Assembly (NCBI RefSeq): GCF_000429505.1
Contig: NZ_AUBZ01000001.1
Span: 62,001-126,000 of the forward strand
Reading direction: 5' to 3'
Length of the DNA stretch: 64,000 nucleotides
Source: Aliagarivorans taiwanensis DSM 22990
GTDB lineage: Bacteria; Pseudomonadota; Gammaproteobacteria; Enterobacterales; Celerinatantimonadaceae
The notes beneath the pieces were generated by a model. That model did no database searches and was not told the DNA's origin. It worked only from the letters and a program-made list of their open reading frames with translations. Shown piece by piece: positions 48,656 to 56,279 of the stretch. How positions within the stretch are numbered: position 1 is the stretch's first letter; the number at the start of each line of letters is the position of its first letter. The translations under genes were made by a program, and so were the position numbers.

Positions 48656-49678
48656 TTAATTACTCTTTACCGCCTCGACAAAGGTCTCTCGCGCGGTTTT
48701 TGAGCCAATCGCTTCTGCCTCTTCAACCAAGGTCAAGGCTTTGCCAATATCACCTTCGGCAACATAGCGCTTAATCAGCTGATTGTAGAAGCTTTCGGCT
48801 TCAGACAAACGCTCTTGGCTAACCGAAGTAGCTTTCTTTGCTCCAACCCCGGCAGTGTCCCTATCAAAGCTAGTTACTTCACTTGCCTTCAGAGCCTTCA
48901 CCTCGGGCTCCTCGGGAGCAATTTGCTGCTCCGACACTTCCAAGGACACTTTCGATGTACTGGAACCACCCACTAATGGTGTATCACTGAATACACCGTT
49001 CTCGTTTGCATCATTAAACCTCACCTCTAGTTGGCCTAAGGCACTATGTGGGATGAATGGGTCAGCAACCCCTGGGTCTGCTTTGTTTTGCGCCTTAGCG
49101 TAAGTGCGTAGGGGGTGCACAATTTGCGTGGAGCCAGCTCTGTCACTTTCAGTGCTGTAGACCAGCATATAGGCCTCTTTTTCATTCTCCAAAGCCGCCG
49201 CACGTTTAACTAAAAACGTCATTTGCATCATGTTTGGCCGAAAATATTCCGCCTCCACATAGTTAAATGACGAATAAGTAATAACGCGCGTCACTTGAAA
49301 ATCTTCATTAAGCAAAGCGATTGTCGGCGCAAACAATGTATCACCAATCAGGCTATTGATAGTAACCGGCAAATTTTGATTGATTTTTGGCAATTCATAG
49401 GCAGCCAGGAAACTCTTTCCAGTAGTAAACGGAAACGCTTGCTGAGCACTATCTAAATCCACTTCCACAATCTGGTTGTAATCAACCGTAGTGTATGAGA
49501 TTTCAGACAAATACTGACAACACTCAGCGGAGCTATCTAGCACACCTGAAGCTTTAGATGGGGATACATATAAATCTCGTGTATCACTTGAGAGACTAAA
49601 GATCTCTGATTGGTTAGTACCTGAACATGCGGCCACACATGTCAAAGGCACCAGTAGCATGATTAGTTTCCGAATCAC
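48656..49678 (-). CDS. MalM-family lipoprotein (copy 3)
   Basis: A 340-aa lipoprotein. GTG 49678 with AGGGAGA upstream gives MIRKLIMLLVPLTCVAAC, lipobox with lipid Cys18. CCQYLSEISYTTVD, IPHSALGQLEVRF and the C-terminal FYNQLIKRYVAEGDIGKALTL with AEAIGSKTARETF segment match copies 1 and 2. It directly follows lamB, separated by a terminator-like hairpin, the order lamB-malM of the E. coli maltose operon. A maltodextrin role is inferred by position. Confidence 0.88.
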   Translation of the reverse strand: MIRKLIMLLVPLTCVAACSGTNQSEIFSLSSDTRDLYVSPSKASGVLDSSAECCQYLSEISYTTVDYNQIVEVDLDSAQQAFPFTTGKSFLAAYELPKINQNLPVTINSLIGDTLFAPTIALLNEDFQVTRVITYSSFNYVEAEYFRPNMMQMTFLVKRAAALENEKEAYMLVYSTESDRAGSTQIVHPLRTYAKAQNKADPGVADPFIPHSALGQLEVRFNDANENGVFSDTPLVGGSSTSKVSLEVSEQQIAPEEPEVKALKASEVTSFDRDTAGVGAKKATSVSQERLSEAESFYNQLIKRYVAEGDIGKALTLVEEAEAIGSKTARETFVEAVKSN

Positions 49679-49697
49679 TATTTTCTCCCTAAAACAC

Positions 49698-49732
49698 AAA
49701 GACCCCCAAGTTAATACTTTTTGGGGGTCTTT
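49698..49732 (-). terminator. Hairpin between lamB and malM copy 3
   Basis: AAAGACCCCCAA and TTGGGGGTCTTT form a perfect 12-bp stem with an 11-nt loop, followed on the minus strand by TGTGTTTT. It probably reduces transcription from lamB into malM. Confidence 0.75.
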
Positions 49733-49767
49733 TCTAGCAGCTAAATTTAGCTAACTTCTTTCAAGTT

Positions 49768-51120
49768 TTACCACCAAGCTTCCACTTGAGCACCGATCAT
49801 AGTGTCGCGGTCTTTAATGGTACCAGTACCCCAGCTACCCCACTCTGGGTTATCATCGCTCCAGTAACGCTGGGTCTCGTCATCACCCATGTAGTGTGCC
49901 AAGAATACTCGAATCTCAGGACGTGCCCAGAAGCCGCCTTTTTCTTGCAGTGGAGACCAGTTTTGCGATACCGCAATCTTAGTCAGATCTGAGCGCTCAG
50001 GAGCCCAACCATCTTCGTTGCTGTAGTAACCCACTTCCAAGCTAGTGCTCATAGTATTGTTCCACAGGTAACGTGGGCGTACAGTAAAGCCATAACGTTT
50101 GCCAGTGTCGCCTTCGTCTTCATGAAGCTGTGAGTACCAAACGTTCCAGCTCATATCCACGTTACGGTTAAACTTGTAAAGACCGTGGTCCATAATACGC
50201 CAAGACTTACGGCCAATTTGAGCAGCTTCAGCATTGTAACCATCACCTAAGTGGTTGTTCATGCCGTAACCTGCCCAAGCGAAGCCTTCAGTAGAGTACT
50301 GAGCAACCAACTTGTTGAAACCACCTGACAAACCAACAGTCCACTCAGCGGTCAGAGCAACACCGGTTTTGTCGTTATAATCGACCTCAGAGGCCTCTTG
50401 AGCATCACTTGCGTACACGAAGCCAATGTTAGCAATCAGATCCAAAGAACCCATGCCTACATTTACGCCATTCCAGCGCAGATCAAAAATTGGAGTAGCA
50501 GTGAAAGCTTCAAGTGCATCTGCACCGCCAAACTCATCATTCCACTTCGCATTACGCACAGCAAACGCCAGTGCACCGTTGCCGATAGTGATATTGTCCA
50601 GACCGATACCATAGCCAGAGCCATTTACGTAGTACCAGTCATTGATATGGATGTCCTTACGACCGTAGTAACGGTTACCAGCCCACAGCTCAGAACCACC
50701 TGCCATGCGGTATTTGGCATAAGCTTCGCGGAATGCCAAGCGAGCTCCGCCCCAAGGACCGTTTTCTAGAGAGCCACCGCCCTCTCCTGAAATACCTTGC
50801 CAAGAGTTGCCACGACCATCAACATAGTTACCAGGCGCTTCGTGAGTACCGTAAGCAACCAAAGTATGGATAGAGAAGCGCTCGCCATTGGAGCGTTCTA
50901 CTACGTTTTGGCTCAAAGAAATTTCAGCGTAGGTGTCACACTCATCAGCCAAACGACCCACTACGTGAGAGTCTGGACCACCATGACCGTAACAAAGTTG
51001 GCTGCCACCGCCTACAGTGTTACCAAAACCTGCACGGAAATAACCATTAAACTCTACGCTCATAGCGGAGGTAGAAACAGTCGCTGCAGCCACTGCCAGC
51101 GCCAGTGCTTTTAATTTCAT
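49768..51120 (-). CDS. lamB: Maltoporin LamB
   Basis: Outer-membrane trimeric channel for maltodextrins. The 450 aa start with a signal peptide (MKLKALALAVAAATVSTSAMS) followed by VEFNGYFRAGFGNTVGGGSQ, the classic maltoporin N-terminus. GRLADECDTYAEISLSQNV, YGRKDIHINDWYYVNGSG and the final IGAQVEAWW strand are family features. First in the sugar island; a hairpin follows. An operator-like cluster and probable promoter lie upstream. Confidence 0.96.
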   Translation of the reverse strand: MKLKALALAVAAATVSTSAMSVEFNGYFRAGFGNTVGGGSQLCYGHGGPDSHVVGRLADECDTYAEISLSQNVVERSNGERFSIHTLVAYGTHEAPGNYVDGRGNSWQGISGEGGGSLENGPWGGARLAFREAYAKYRMAGGSELWAGNRYYGRKDIHINDWYYVNGSGYGIGLDNITIGNGALAFAVRNAKWNDEFGGADALEAFTATPIFDLRWNGVNVGMGSLDLIANIGFVYASDAQEASEVDYNDKTGVALTAEWTVGLSGGFNKLVAQYSTEGFAWAGYGMNNHLGDGYNAEAAQIGRKSWRIMDHGLYKFNRNVDMSWNVWYSQLHEDEGDTGKRYGFTVRPRYLWNNTMSTSLEVGYYSNEDGWAPERSDLTKIAVSQNWSPLQEKGGFWARPEIRVFLAHYMGDDETQRYWSDDNPEWGSWGTGTIKDRDTMIGAQVEAWW

Positions 51121-51170
51121 AATCCTAATCCTTTTCCTTTCGATTAATTATCCCTTACCCGATCAGTAAG

Positions 51171-51212
51171 AGTTAACGGTGCTTGTTTTGTAAGTGCTTG
51201 TATCCGTTAACT
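51171..51212 (-). promoter_or_regulatory. 9-bp inverted repeat at the presumed lamB transcript start
   Basis: AGTTAACGG and CCGTTAACT, perfect arms with a 24-nt loop. If the TATAAT at 51220-51225 is used, transcription starts near 51213 and the lamB mRNA begins with this hairpin. It could also be a bipartite operator. Confidence 0.5.
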
Positions 51213-51219
51213 GAGGACG

Positions 51220-51225
51220 ATTATA
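51220..51225 (-). promoter_or_regulatory. Probable lamB -10 box (TATAAT, minus strand)
   Basis: A consensus -10 without a recognisable -35 (16-18 bp upstream is GGAGTG-like), a pattern usual for activator-dependent promoters. It stands about 100 bp before the lamB ATG. Confidence 0.5.
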
Positions 51226-51351
51226 GGGAGGGGAAGGGTTAGCACTCCTTGAAGTCGGTCACGTTTTGTCTTTCGCTGTTTTGCGCAAAAGTTCCATAGC
51301 ATTTGCCAGATCGCCACAAAGATCACAAATCACATCAATCCAAAGAAACAA

Positions 51352-51369
51352 CTTGAAAATGTTTTCAAG
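51352..51369. promoter_or_regulatory. Perfect palindrome CTTGAAAA-TG-TTTTCAAG (operator-like site A)
   Basis: 8-bp perfect arms around TG. It resembles LacI/GalR-family operators of the TGAAAnnnnTTTCA type. Confidence 0.55.
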
Positions 51370-51372
51370 GGT

Positions 51373-51389
51373 TTCGCAAACGCTTTCAG
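51373..51389. promoter_or_regulatory. CG-centred operator-like site B
   Basis: TTCGCAAACGCTTTCAG; reverse reading CTGAAAGCGTTTGCGAA is cre/LacI-family-like with the typical central CG. Confidence 0.5.
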
Positions 51390-51424
51390 GTGTAAACTTA
51401 CTACAACTTAACCAATAAATTACC

Positions 51425-51438
51425 TGAAAACCCTTGCA
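51425..51438. promoter_or_regulatory. Operator-like site D
   Basis: TGAAAACCCTTGCA; its complement TGCAAGGGTTTTCA closely resembles site C. Confidence 0.4.
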
Positions 51439-51472
51439 GACCGGCCAGTGCTGAAAGAATATTTCTTGACAG

Positions 51473-51486
51473 TGAAAGGGTTTTCA
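51473..51486. promoter_or_regulatory. Operator-like site C
   Basis: TGAAA-GGGT-TTTCA, 5-bp perfect arms, same half-sites as site A. Confidence 0.45.
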
Positions 51487-51509
51487 ATGATGTTGGCATT
51501 TGCAAAAAA

Positions 51510-51525
51510 TGTGATCTTAATCACC
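51510..51525. promoter_or_regulatory. CRP-like site
   Basis: TGTGA-TCTTAA-TCACC matches the CRP consensus except one base. It overlaps the truC stop codon and is about 300 bp from the presumed lamB start, far for direct activation. Confidence 0.5.
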
Positions 51526-52293
51526 CATCAACAGGGAACTATTCCAAGATAACTGTTCAAAAACACCTTGCCAGCGGGGCGGAAGCGGTGACTTGCAGCT
51601 GATTATTTCGCCACTGTAGGGGTGAGTAAAACGTAGTTGGTCAGCAAACAACCAAAGACCCGGGTGACCCAGCTCTCTGAATAAGCGATTGTGCTTGCCA
51701 TCGCCATGGGTTGTGTCACCAATAATCGGATGGCTGATATGGTGCATATGGCGACGTAGCTGGTGCTTGCGCCCAGTGAGTGGGTTCAGCCTGAGCAGGC
51801 TGTAGCGGGAGGTGGGGAATCGCCCGGTGGAGTATGGGATCTCAGCCAGTGCCAAGCCACGATAATCGGTCACCGCAGGCTGCGCGTCTTTATTCTTCTG
51901 CGCCAAGGCGTCGGTCATTTGGTCTTGCTCTTCAACCAAGGGGTAATCAAGGTGATGCTCCCCTTCTATATAGCCGCGCACAATCGCCACGTAAGATTTT
52001 GACACCTCGCGATTGCTAAAGCACTCGCTGAGTTTGGCGGCGGCCTCCGATGAAAGGGCCATCACCAGCAAGCCGCAGGTGGGACGATCGAGCCGGTGTA
52101 CCGGATAGACATACCGGCCAAGTTGGTCGCGCAGCAGTTGCATCGCAAATACCGTCGCCTGCTTGGCAATCCAGCTGCGATGCACCAACAAGCCAGCTGG
52201 CTTGTACACCACCACATAGTGCTCGTCTTGAAAAACAATCGGCAGTGGGCCGTCAATCGGCTCCACCAAGTTTTGCTCAGTAAAATCACTCAC
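51517..52293 (-). CDS. truC: tRNA pseudouridine(65) synthase TruC
   Basis: RluA-family enzyme that isomerises uridine 65 in tRNA. About 258 aa, starting at GTG 52293 (MSDFTEQNLVEPIDGP), which overlaps yqcC by 8 bp; GGAG lies upstream, and a longer TTG start at 52311 is possible. The catalytic Asp is in HRLDRPTCGLLVMAL. LLRLNPLTGRKHQLRRHMHHI is the family's downstream motif. Pairing with yqcC matches E. coli, which supports TruC over other RluA members. Confidence 0.92.
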   Translation of the reverse strand: MSDFTEQNLVEPIDGPLPIVFQDEHYVVVYKPAGLLVHRSWIAKQATVFAMQLLRDQLGRYVYPVHRLDRPTCGLLVMALSSEAAAKLSECFSNREVSKSYVAIVRGYIEGEHHLDYPLVEEQDQMTDALAQKNKDAQPAVTDYRGLALAEIPYSTGRFPTSRYSLLRLNPLTGRKHQLRRHMHHISHPIIGDTTHGDGKHNRLFRELGHPGLWLFADQLRFTHPYSGEIISCKSPLPPRWQGVFEQLSWNSSLLMGD

Positions 52294-52603
52294 CGGCGAA
52301 GCTCCGGTCAAAGGCTAAGATAAGCGCAAGCAGTTCGCTAACATCCAGCTCGCTATGCTTTAAAGCTTCTTCGGCATAAGGGTGAATGGCGACCTTGTTC
52401 GGCAGCGCCTGGCCACTATCCAAAATGGCATCCATACGTGGGATCAACACAAACTGTAACCACTGGGGAAAGCTTAAGGTATCGACACAAAATGGCGCGA
52501 CGCTCTCCAACGCTTGCGCAGAAGGAGGTATGGGTTGCCACAACTGCAGGCGTTTGAGCTCTGCTTCGATGGCGCGGATCTGTTGGCGAATAGCTGTTGG
52601 CAT
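52286..52603 (-). CDS. yqcC: YqcC family protein
   Basis: A 105-aa protein starting at ATG 52603 (MPTAIRQQIRAIEAELKRL). The helical N-terminus and segments LQLWQPIPPS, PFCVDTLSFPQWLQFVLIPRM and ALPNKVAIHPYAEEAL match the YqcC/DUF446 family. It overlaps truC in the conserved pair. Function unknown. It is divergent from the DUF3549 gene by 100 bp. Confidence 0.93.
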   Translation of the reverse strand: MPTAIRQQIRAIEAELKRLQLWQPIPPSAQALESVAPFCVDTLSFPQWLQFVLIPRMDAILDSGQALPNKVAIHPYAEEALKHSELDVSELLALILAFDRSFAGE

Positions 52604-52703
52604 GGGCGTAAAAAGCTCGGATGTTAGCAAACCTACCCTATAGTTTGCACCGTTTGACAGAAAATTGGATACTTGCGCGTTTCTACAGCCGTCAGGGAAC
52701 ATC

Positions 52704-53753
52704 ATGCCTAGCACTGAGCCGAGCACCATGCCAAAGCACAGCTTGACCGAGATACTTCAGCAATCCGGCAGCGAGGTCCACATCTTTGAGATGGGCCGAC
52801 TGTTTCGCGAGATTGAACCTGAGGAGCTGCTACAGATCGAGCGCGCCGAACGCCCCTACCCGGCGCCTATCCAACAGCATGCCTGTTTTGCCTTAGCCTT
52901 TTGGCAGCGCGTGCAGAGCCGCACGCCGTATATCTGGTTTCTGCGCTTCCCGGTGGATGAGCAAGGGTTTCTCAATCTGGGCTGCCGTGACCAGTTTATC
53001 GACCAGCTTAAACAGGCGATGGGGCAACAGCTAGAACGCCAGCTCACCGAGCAAGAGCAGCAACAGCTCGCAAACACTCCCTATATCTTCAAGCCCACTT
53101 CCGAGAAAATGGCGCTGTTTCACGCCAGCTACAGCCGTAAACTGGATATGAGCGCCAGCCAAGGCTTTGAGCGGGTGCAACAGTATGTTCAATCAGGCCG
53201 CTTTGAGCAATGGCAAAGCCTGCCACTGCAAGGTTTGGCCGATTTTGTGGTTAGACTCGACAGCAGCGAAATAGAGCAAAGTCTAGTGGATGCCCTGCCC
53301 CACCTGCCCGAGCAGATGTTCGAACAACTGGTAGTATTGCTTGAGCATCAAGTCATCGGTACCGCCCTCACCCAAGCGCTGGCGGCGCGTTTAGCCGGCG
53401 AAACAACGCACAGCAAGCAAGTGTTACTGCTGCGCGCCATGGCCAGCAGCAGTGAGACCGTCGTGGTCGAGCAAGCACTCGATCAACTGCTCAGCCAAGC
53501 TGGCTCTGAAGAACTATTGATTGCGGTGGCCGGGCGCCTTTGGCCTGCCTTACAACAGCTGGCCCGATTAAAACGCTTTCTGGAACTGCTCAGCGAGCAG
53601 CATAACCCGGCGCTGTTTTATGCGCTTTTTCGCGATCTGGTGGCGCTGCCGGACTTGCGTACCTTTGTGCTGGCAGTGCTGCGCGACAACGATATCAGCC
53701 CGTCGCTCAAGGCCGCCATTCAGCAAATGACGCAACACGTTCAACAACATTAA
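52704..53753 (+). CDS. DUF3549 family protein
   Basis: A 349-aa soluble protein starting at ATG 52704 after AGGGAA. The opening SLTEILQQSGSEVHIFEMGRLFREI and FLRFPVDEQGFLNLGCRDQFIDQL match what I recall of DUF3549. The C-terminal half is alpha-helical, HEAT-like (EQMFEQLVVLLEHQVIGTAL, AARLAGETTHSKQVLLLRAM). Function is unknown. It is first of three plus-strand genes spaced by 11 and 3 bp. Confidence 0.8.
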   Translation: MPSTEPSTMPKHSLTEILQQSGSEVHIFEMGRLFREIEPEELLQIERAERPYPAPIQQHACFALAFWQRVQSRTPYIWFLRFPVDEQGFLNLGCRDQFIDQLKQAMGQQLERQLTEQEQQQLANTPYIFKPTSEKMALFHASYSRKLDMSASQGFERVQQYVQSGRFEQWQSLPLQGLADFVVRLDSSEIEQSLVDALPHLPEQMFEQLVVLLEHQVIGTALTQALAARLAGETTHSKQVLLLRAMASSSETVVVEQALDQLLSQAGSEELLIAVAGRLWPALQQLARLKRFLELLSEQHNPALFYALFRDLVALPDLRTFVLAVLRDNDISPSLKAAIQQMTQHVQQH

Positions 53754-53764
53754 TAGGTATAGCT

Positions 53765-54055
53765 ATGTCTCAGGAACTGGTATTACAGGCGATCAAAAGT
53801 CTGGTCGATGACGGGCATCAACCCACCTTGGCGCTGGTCAAATCTCGTCTGACCAAACGCCTACCCATGCCAATGGTTATCGAAGGGCTCAATGCCTACA
53901 AACGCAATCCGAAGGTACTCGAACAGCTGCCCACCGCAACCGCCGAGCAGCCCGCCAGTGACAGCAACGAGCTAGATCTGGCGCAACGTGTCAGCCAGCT
54001 AGAAGCTCAACTGGCCGAGACGGTTGAACGTATCAAAAAACTGGAGCAGCAATAG
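53765..54055 (+). CDS. Small protein with KfrA-like N-terminus and coiled coil
   Basis: A 96-aa protein. Residues 1-50 (VLQAIKSLVDDGHQPTLALVKSRLTKRLPMPMVIEGLNAYK) look like the helix-turn-helix N-terminus of KfrA-type DNA-binding proteins: G-x-x-P-T-x-x-x-V at the turn. Residues 68-96 form a coiled coil (RVSQLEAQLAETVERIKKLEQ). A DNA-binding or dimerising role is inferred from shape only. It sits between the DUF3549 and zinc-ribbon genes, probably co-transcribed. Confidence 0.75.
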   Translation: MSQELVLQAIKSLVDDGHQPTLALVKSRLTKRLPMPMVIEGLNAYKRNPKVLEQLPTATAEQPASDSNELDLAQRVSQLEAQLAETVERIKKLEQQ

Positions 54056-54058
54056 CCA

Positions 54059-54832
54059 ATGTATCAAGTAGAGCTGGTATTTGAGTGTTTTCGCGATACC
54101 ACCATTAGCGCAGCCGAACGTGCGATCAACCACCTGTTAAACTGTTGGCGCTACAACGGTCAGGTACTAGGGCGAGAGTTACCGCTCATCCTCAATCAGG
54201 CCCAGTTTGAGTGTCGGCTTATCTGCCCCGAGCAAGAGAGCCTGCATCCGCAGTTTAATAGCCCGCAAGTGAACCAGGCCCTCAGCCAGCTCAGCGATGC
54301 CGGGGTACTGCGCCCCAAGCAAAAAGTGCTCGGTCGCGATCTCAACTCCGATGACATCGACACCTGTGAAGCTCGCCCTTGGCAGGTGCTCTATACCAGC
54401 TACCTGCAAGCCTGCTCACCGCTGCGCTGTGGCGAACACTTCACCCCGGTCCCGCTCTATCGGATTCCGGCGGTCGCCAATGGCGATCACAAGCAAGTGA
54501 TCAAATGGCAAGAAGACTGGGCCGCTTGCGACCAGTTGCAGATGAATGGCAGCGTGCTTGAGCACAAAGCGGTGGAGCAACTGGGCACACCGGGAACTCG
54601 CCTGTATCGGCGCGGCTGGGACCTGTGTAAGCGCATCGAGTATCTCACCCAGATCCCCACCTATCTGTATCTCTACCGCGTAGGAGGGGAAAGCCTTGAG
54701 TCGGAGCAGCAACGCCGTTGCCCAAGTTGTGGTGAGCCCTGGGGGCTAAGTGAAAGCCAGCATGATGTCATCGACTTTAAGTGCGATAACTGCCGGCTAG
54801 TCTCCAACCTGAGTTGGGACTTTAAGAAGTAA
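54059..54832 (+). CDS. Zn-ribbon-containing nucleic-acid-binding-like protein (DUF2310)
   Basis: A 257-aa protein. The C-terminal zinc ribbon has two Cys pairs, CPSCGEPW and CDNC (about 226-248). FECFRDTTISAAERAINHLLNCWRYNGQ and TPVPLYRIPAVANGDHKQVIKWQEDW match my memory of DUF2310. Proposed to bind nucleic acid; not demonstrated. Its 3' end overlaps convergent syd by 11 bp. Confidence 0.85.
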   Translation: MYQVELVFECFRDTTISAAERAINHLLNCWRYNGQVLGRELPLILNQAQFECRLICPEQESLHPQFNSPQVNQALSQLSDAGVLRPKQKVLGRDLNSDDIDTCEARPWQVLYTSYLQACSPLRCGEHFTPVPLYRIPAVANGDHKQVIKWQEDWAACDQLQMNGSVLEHKAVEQLGTPGTRLYRRGWDLCKRIEYLTQIPTYLYLYRVGGESLESEQQRRCPSCGEPWGLSESQHDVIDFKCDNCRLVSNLSWDFKK

Positions 54833-55352
54833 GCTGAAGCGCTTGCAGGAACTCATCCAAGGACGGAGACAGTACTTCCATCACGCCTCGCCCAAGCTGT
54901 TCCAGCACCACTTCTCCGGTGTTGTTGAGCACCGAGATAACCTGCATCTCGTCATCGGTGGAGGCAACAAACACACTCGGCGCCTGTTTTAGGCGCTGCT
55001 GCATCAGTAAATGGCCGATCAGGTTCTCCAGCAGGTATTCAAAGTCCTGCTCATTCCACACGGTCACCAGCTCCACCCGTTTCTCTGCCCATTGTCCAAC
55101 CACCTCTCCAGCAAAATAGCTGCCGTAGTAGCGCTTGATCTCAGCGCGCAGGGTCAACTCCAAGGCCGATTCCACTCCAGAAAAATCCCCTGCTTGGGCG
55201 CGCTTATGGGCACGCCAGTGCTGCGGGGTCGGCTCGTCACTCGTCTCGATACAGGGGGAGAGCCATTGTGGGTCATAGTCTTCAAGAGGTTGACTGTTGT
55301 TGGAAAGGCGTTCAAAAAACTGTTCAATGGGCCCTAAGGCGTGCTGGAGCAT
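54822..55352 (-). CDS. syd: SecY-interacting protein Syd
   Basis: A 176-aa cytoplasmic-face protein that binds SecY and, in E. coli, helps remove faulty translocons. DYDPQWLSPCIETSD and ADVWRAHKRAQ-like (PQHWRAHKRA), KRYYGSYFAGEV and LENLIGHLLMQQRLKQAPSVF are family segments. Divergent from queF by 64 bp, as in the E. coli syd-queF pair. Confidence 0.93.
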   Translation of the reverse strand: MLQHALGPIEQFFERLSNNSQPLEDYDPQWLSPCIETSDEPTPQHWRAHKRAQAGDFSGVESALELTLRAEIKRYYGSYFAGEVVGQWAEKRVELVTVWNEQDFEYLLENLIGHLLMQQRLKQAPSVFVASTDDEMQVISVLNNTGEVVLEQLGRGVMEVLSPSLDEFLQALQLTS

Positions 55353-55416
55353 AGTTGCGAATCGTTAATCTGTGGTATAACAAGCCTAACTAAATCTGAG
55401 CGTTACCACCACGACT

Positions 55417-56274
55417 ATGGCAAATTCTTACGATACCAGCCCTGCCATTCAAGCCTTAAGCTTGGGCAAGAAAAGTGACTACATCAGTCACTACACCCCA
55501 GAGTTATTGCAAGCGGTTCCCCGCCAGCTTAATCGCGATGAGCTGAACTTGGACAGTGAGAAAGGCTTGCCCTTTGAGGGCTACGATCTGTGGAATCTCT
55601 ATGAGCTCTCTTGGCTCAACGCCAAAGGCAAGCCGCAAGTTGCCGTGGCCAGTGTCAGCCTGCCTTGCGAAACACCTAATCTGGTGGAGTCCAAGTCGTT
55701 TAAGCTCTATCTCAACAGCTTCAACCAAACCAAGGTAGCCTGCGTATCAGAGCTCGAGCAGACCCTAAGCAAAGACCTGTCGGCCTGTGCAGGCGGCCCG
55801 GTTAGCGTTGAGATTCATGCCATCGACAGCCAGTTTGACACCTCCCCAATGCCCGGTGAATGCATCGATGATCTGGATATCGAAGTAGATAACTTCGCGT
55901 TTAATCCTGATTTGTTAGATGGCGCGGCGACAGCGGGTGAGGTGGTAACCGAAACCTTGCACAGCCATTTGCTTAAATCCAACTGTCTGGTGACCAATCA
56001 GCCAGACTGGGGCAGCATCTTGATCCACTATCAAGGGCAGCAAATCAACCGCGAAGCACTGCTGCGCTACCTGATCTCGTTCCGCCAACACAACGAGTTC
56101 CACGAGCAATGCGTGGAGCGGGTGTTCTGCGACATCATGCGTTTTTGTCAGCCCGATAGGCTCACCGTCTATGCCCGCTACACTCGCCGCGGCGGACTAG
56201 ACATTAACCCGATGCGTAGCAACGACCCAGATTTTGTTACTCAACTGGGTAACTGGCGCTTGTTGAGGCAGTAA
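55417..56274 (+). CDS. queF: NADPH-dependent 7-cyano-7-deazaguanine reductase
   Basis: Reduces preQ0 to preQ1 in queuosine synthesis. 285 aa, the long YqfA-fused (E. coli-like) QueF form. The N-half NADPH motif is [14 protein letters not shown]. Catalytic Cys190 lies in [13 protein letters not shown], and [12 protein letters not shown] and [10 protein letters not shown] follow. Its stop is 5 bp before the TPR gene, so they may be co-transcribed. Confidence 0.97.
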   Translation: MANSYDTSPAIQALSLGKKSDYISHYTPELLQAVPRQLNRDELNLDSEKGLPFEGYDLWNLYELSWLNAKGKPQVAVASVSLPCETPNLVESKSFKLYLNSFNQTKVACVSELEQTLSKDLSACAGGPVSVEIHAIDSQFDTSPMPGECIDDLDIEVDNFAFNPDLLDGAATAGEVVTETLHSHLLKSNCLVTNQPDWGSILIHYQGQQINREALLRYLISFRQHNEFHEQCVERVFCDIMRFCQPDRLTVYARYTRRGGLDINPMRSNDPDFVTQLGNWRLLRQ

Positions 56275-56279
56275 ACCAC

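Larger units (their letters stand above)
51121..51516 (-). promoter_or_regulatory. lamB upstream control region
   Basis: A 396-bp gap between truC and lamB with no coding sequence. From lamB outward: a 9-bp inverted repeat (51171-51212), a perfect -10 TATAAT (51220-51225), tandem TGTGA half-sites on the minus strand near 51313-51335, four palindromic sites (51352-51486) and a CRP-like site (51510-51525). It is dense enough to be the control hub of the sugar island. Confidence 0.65.
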
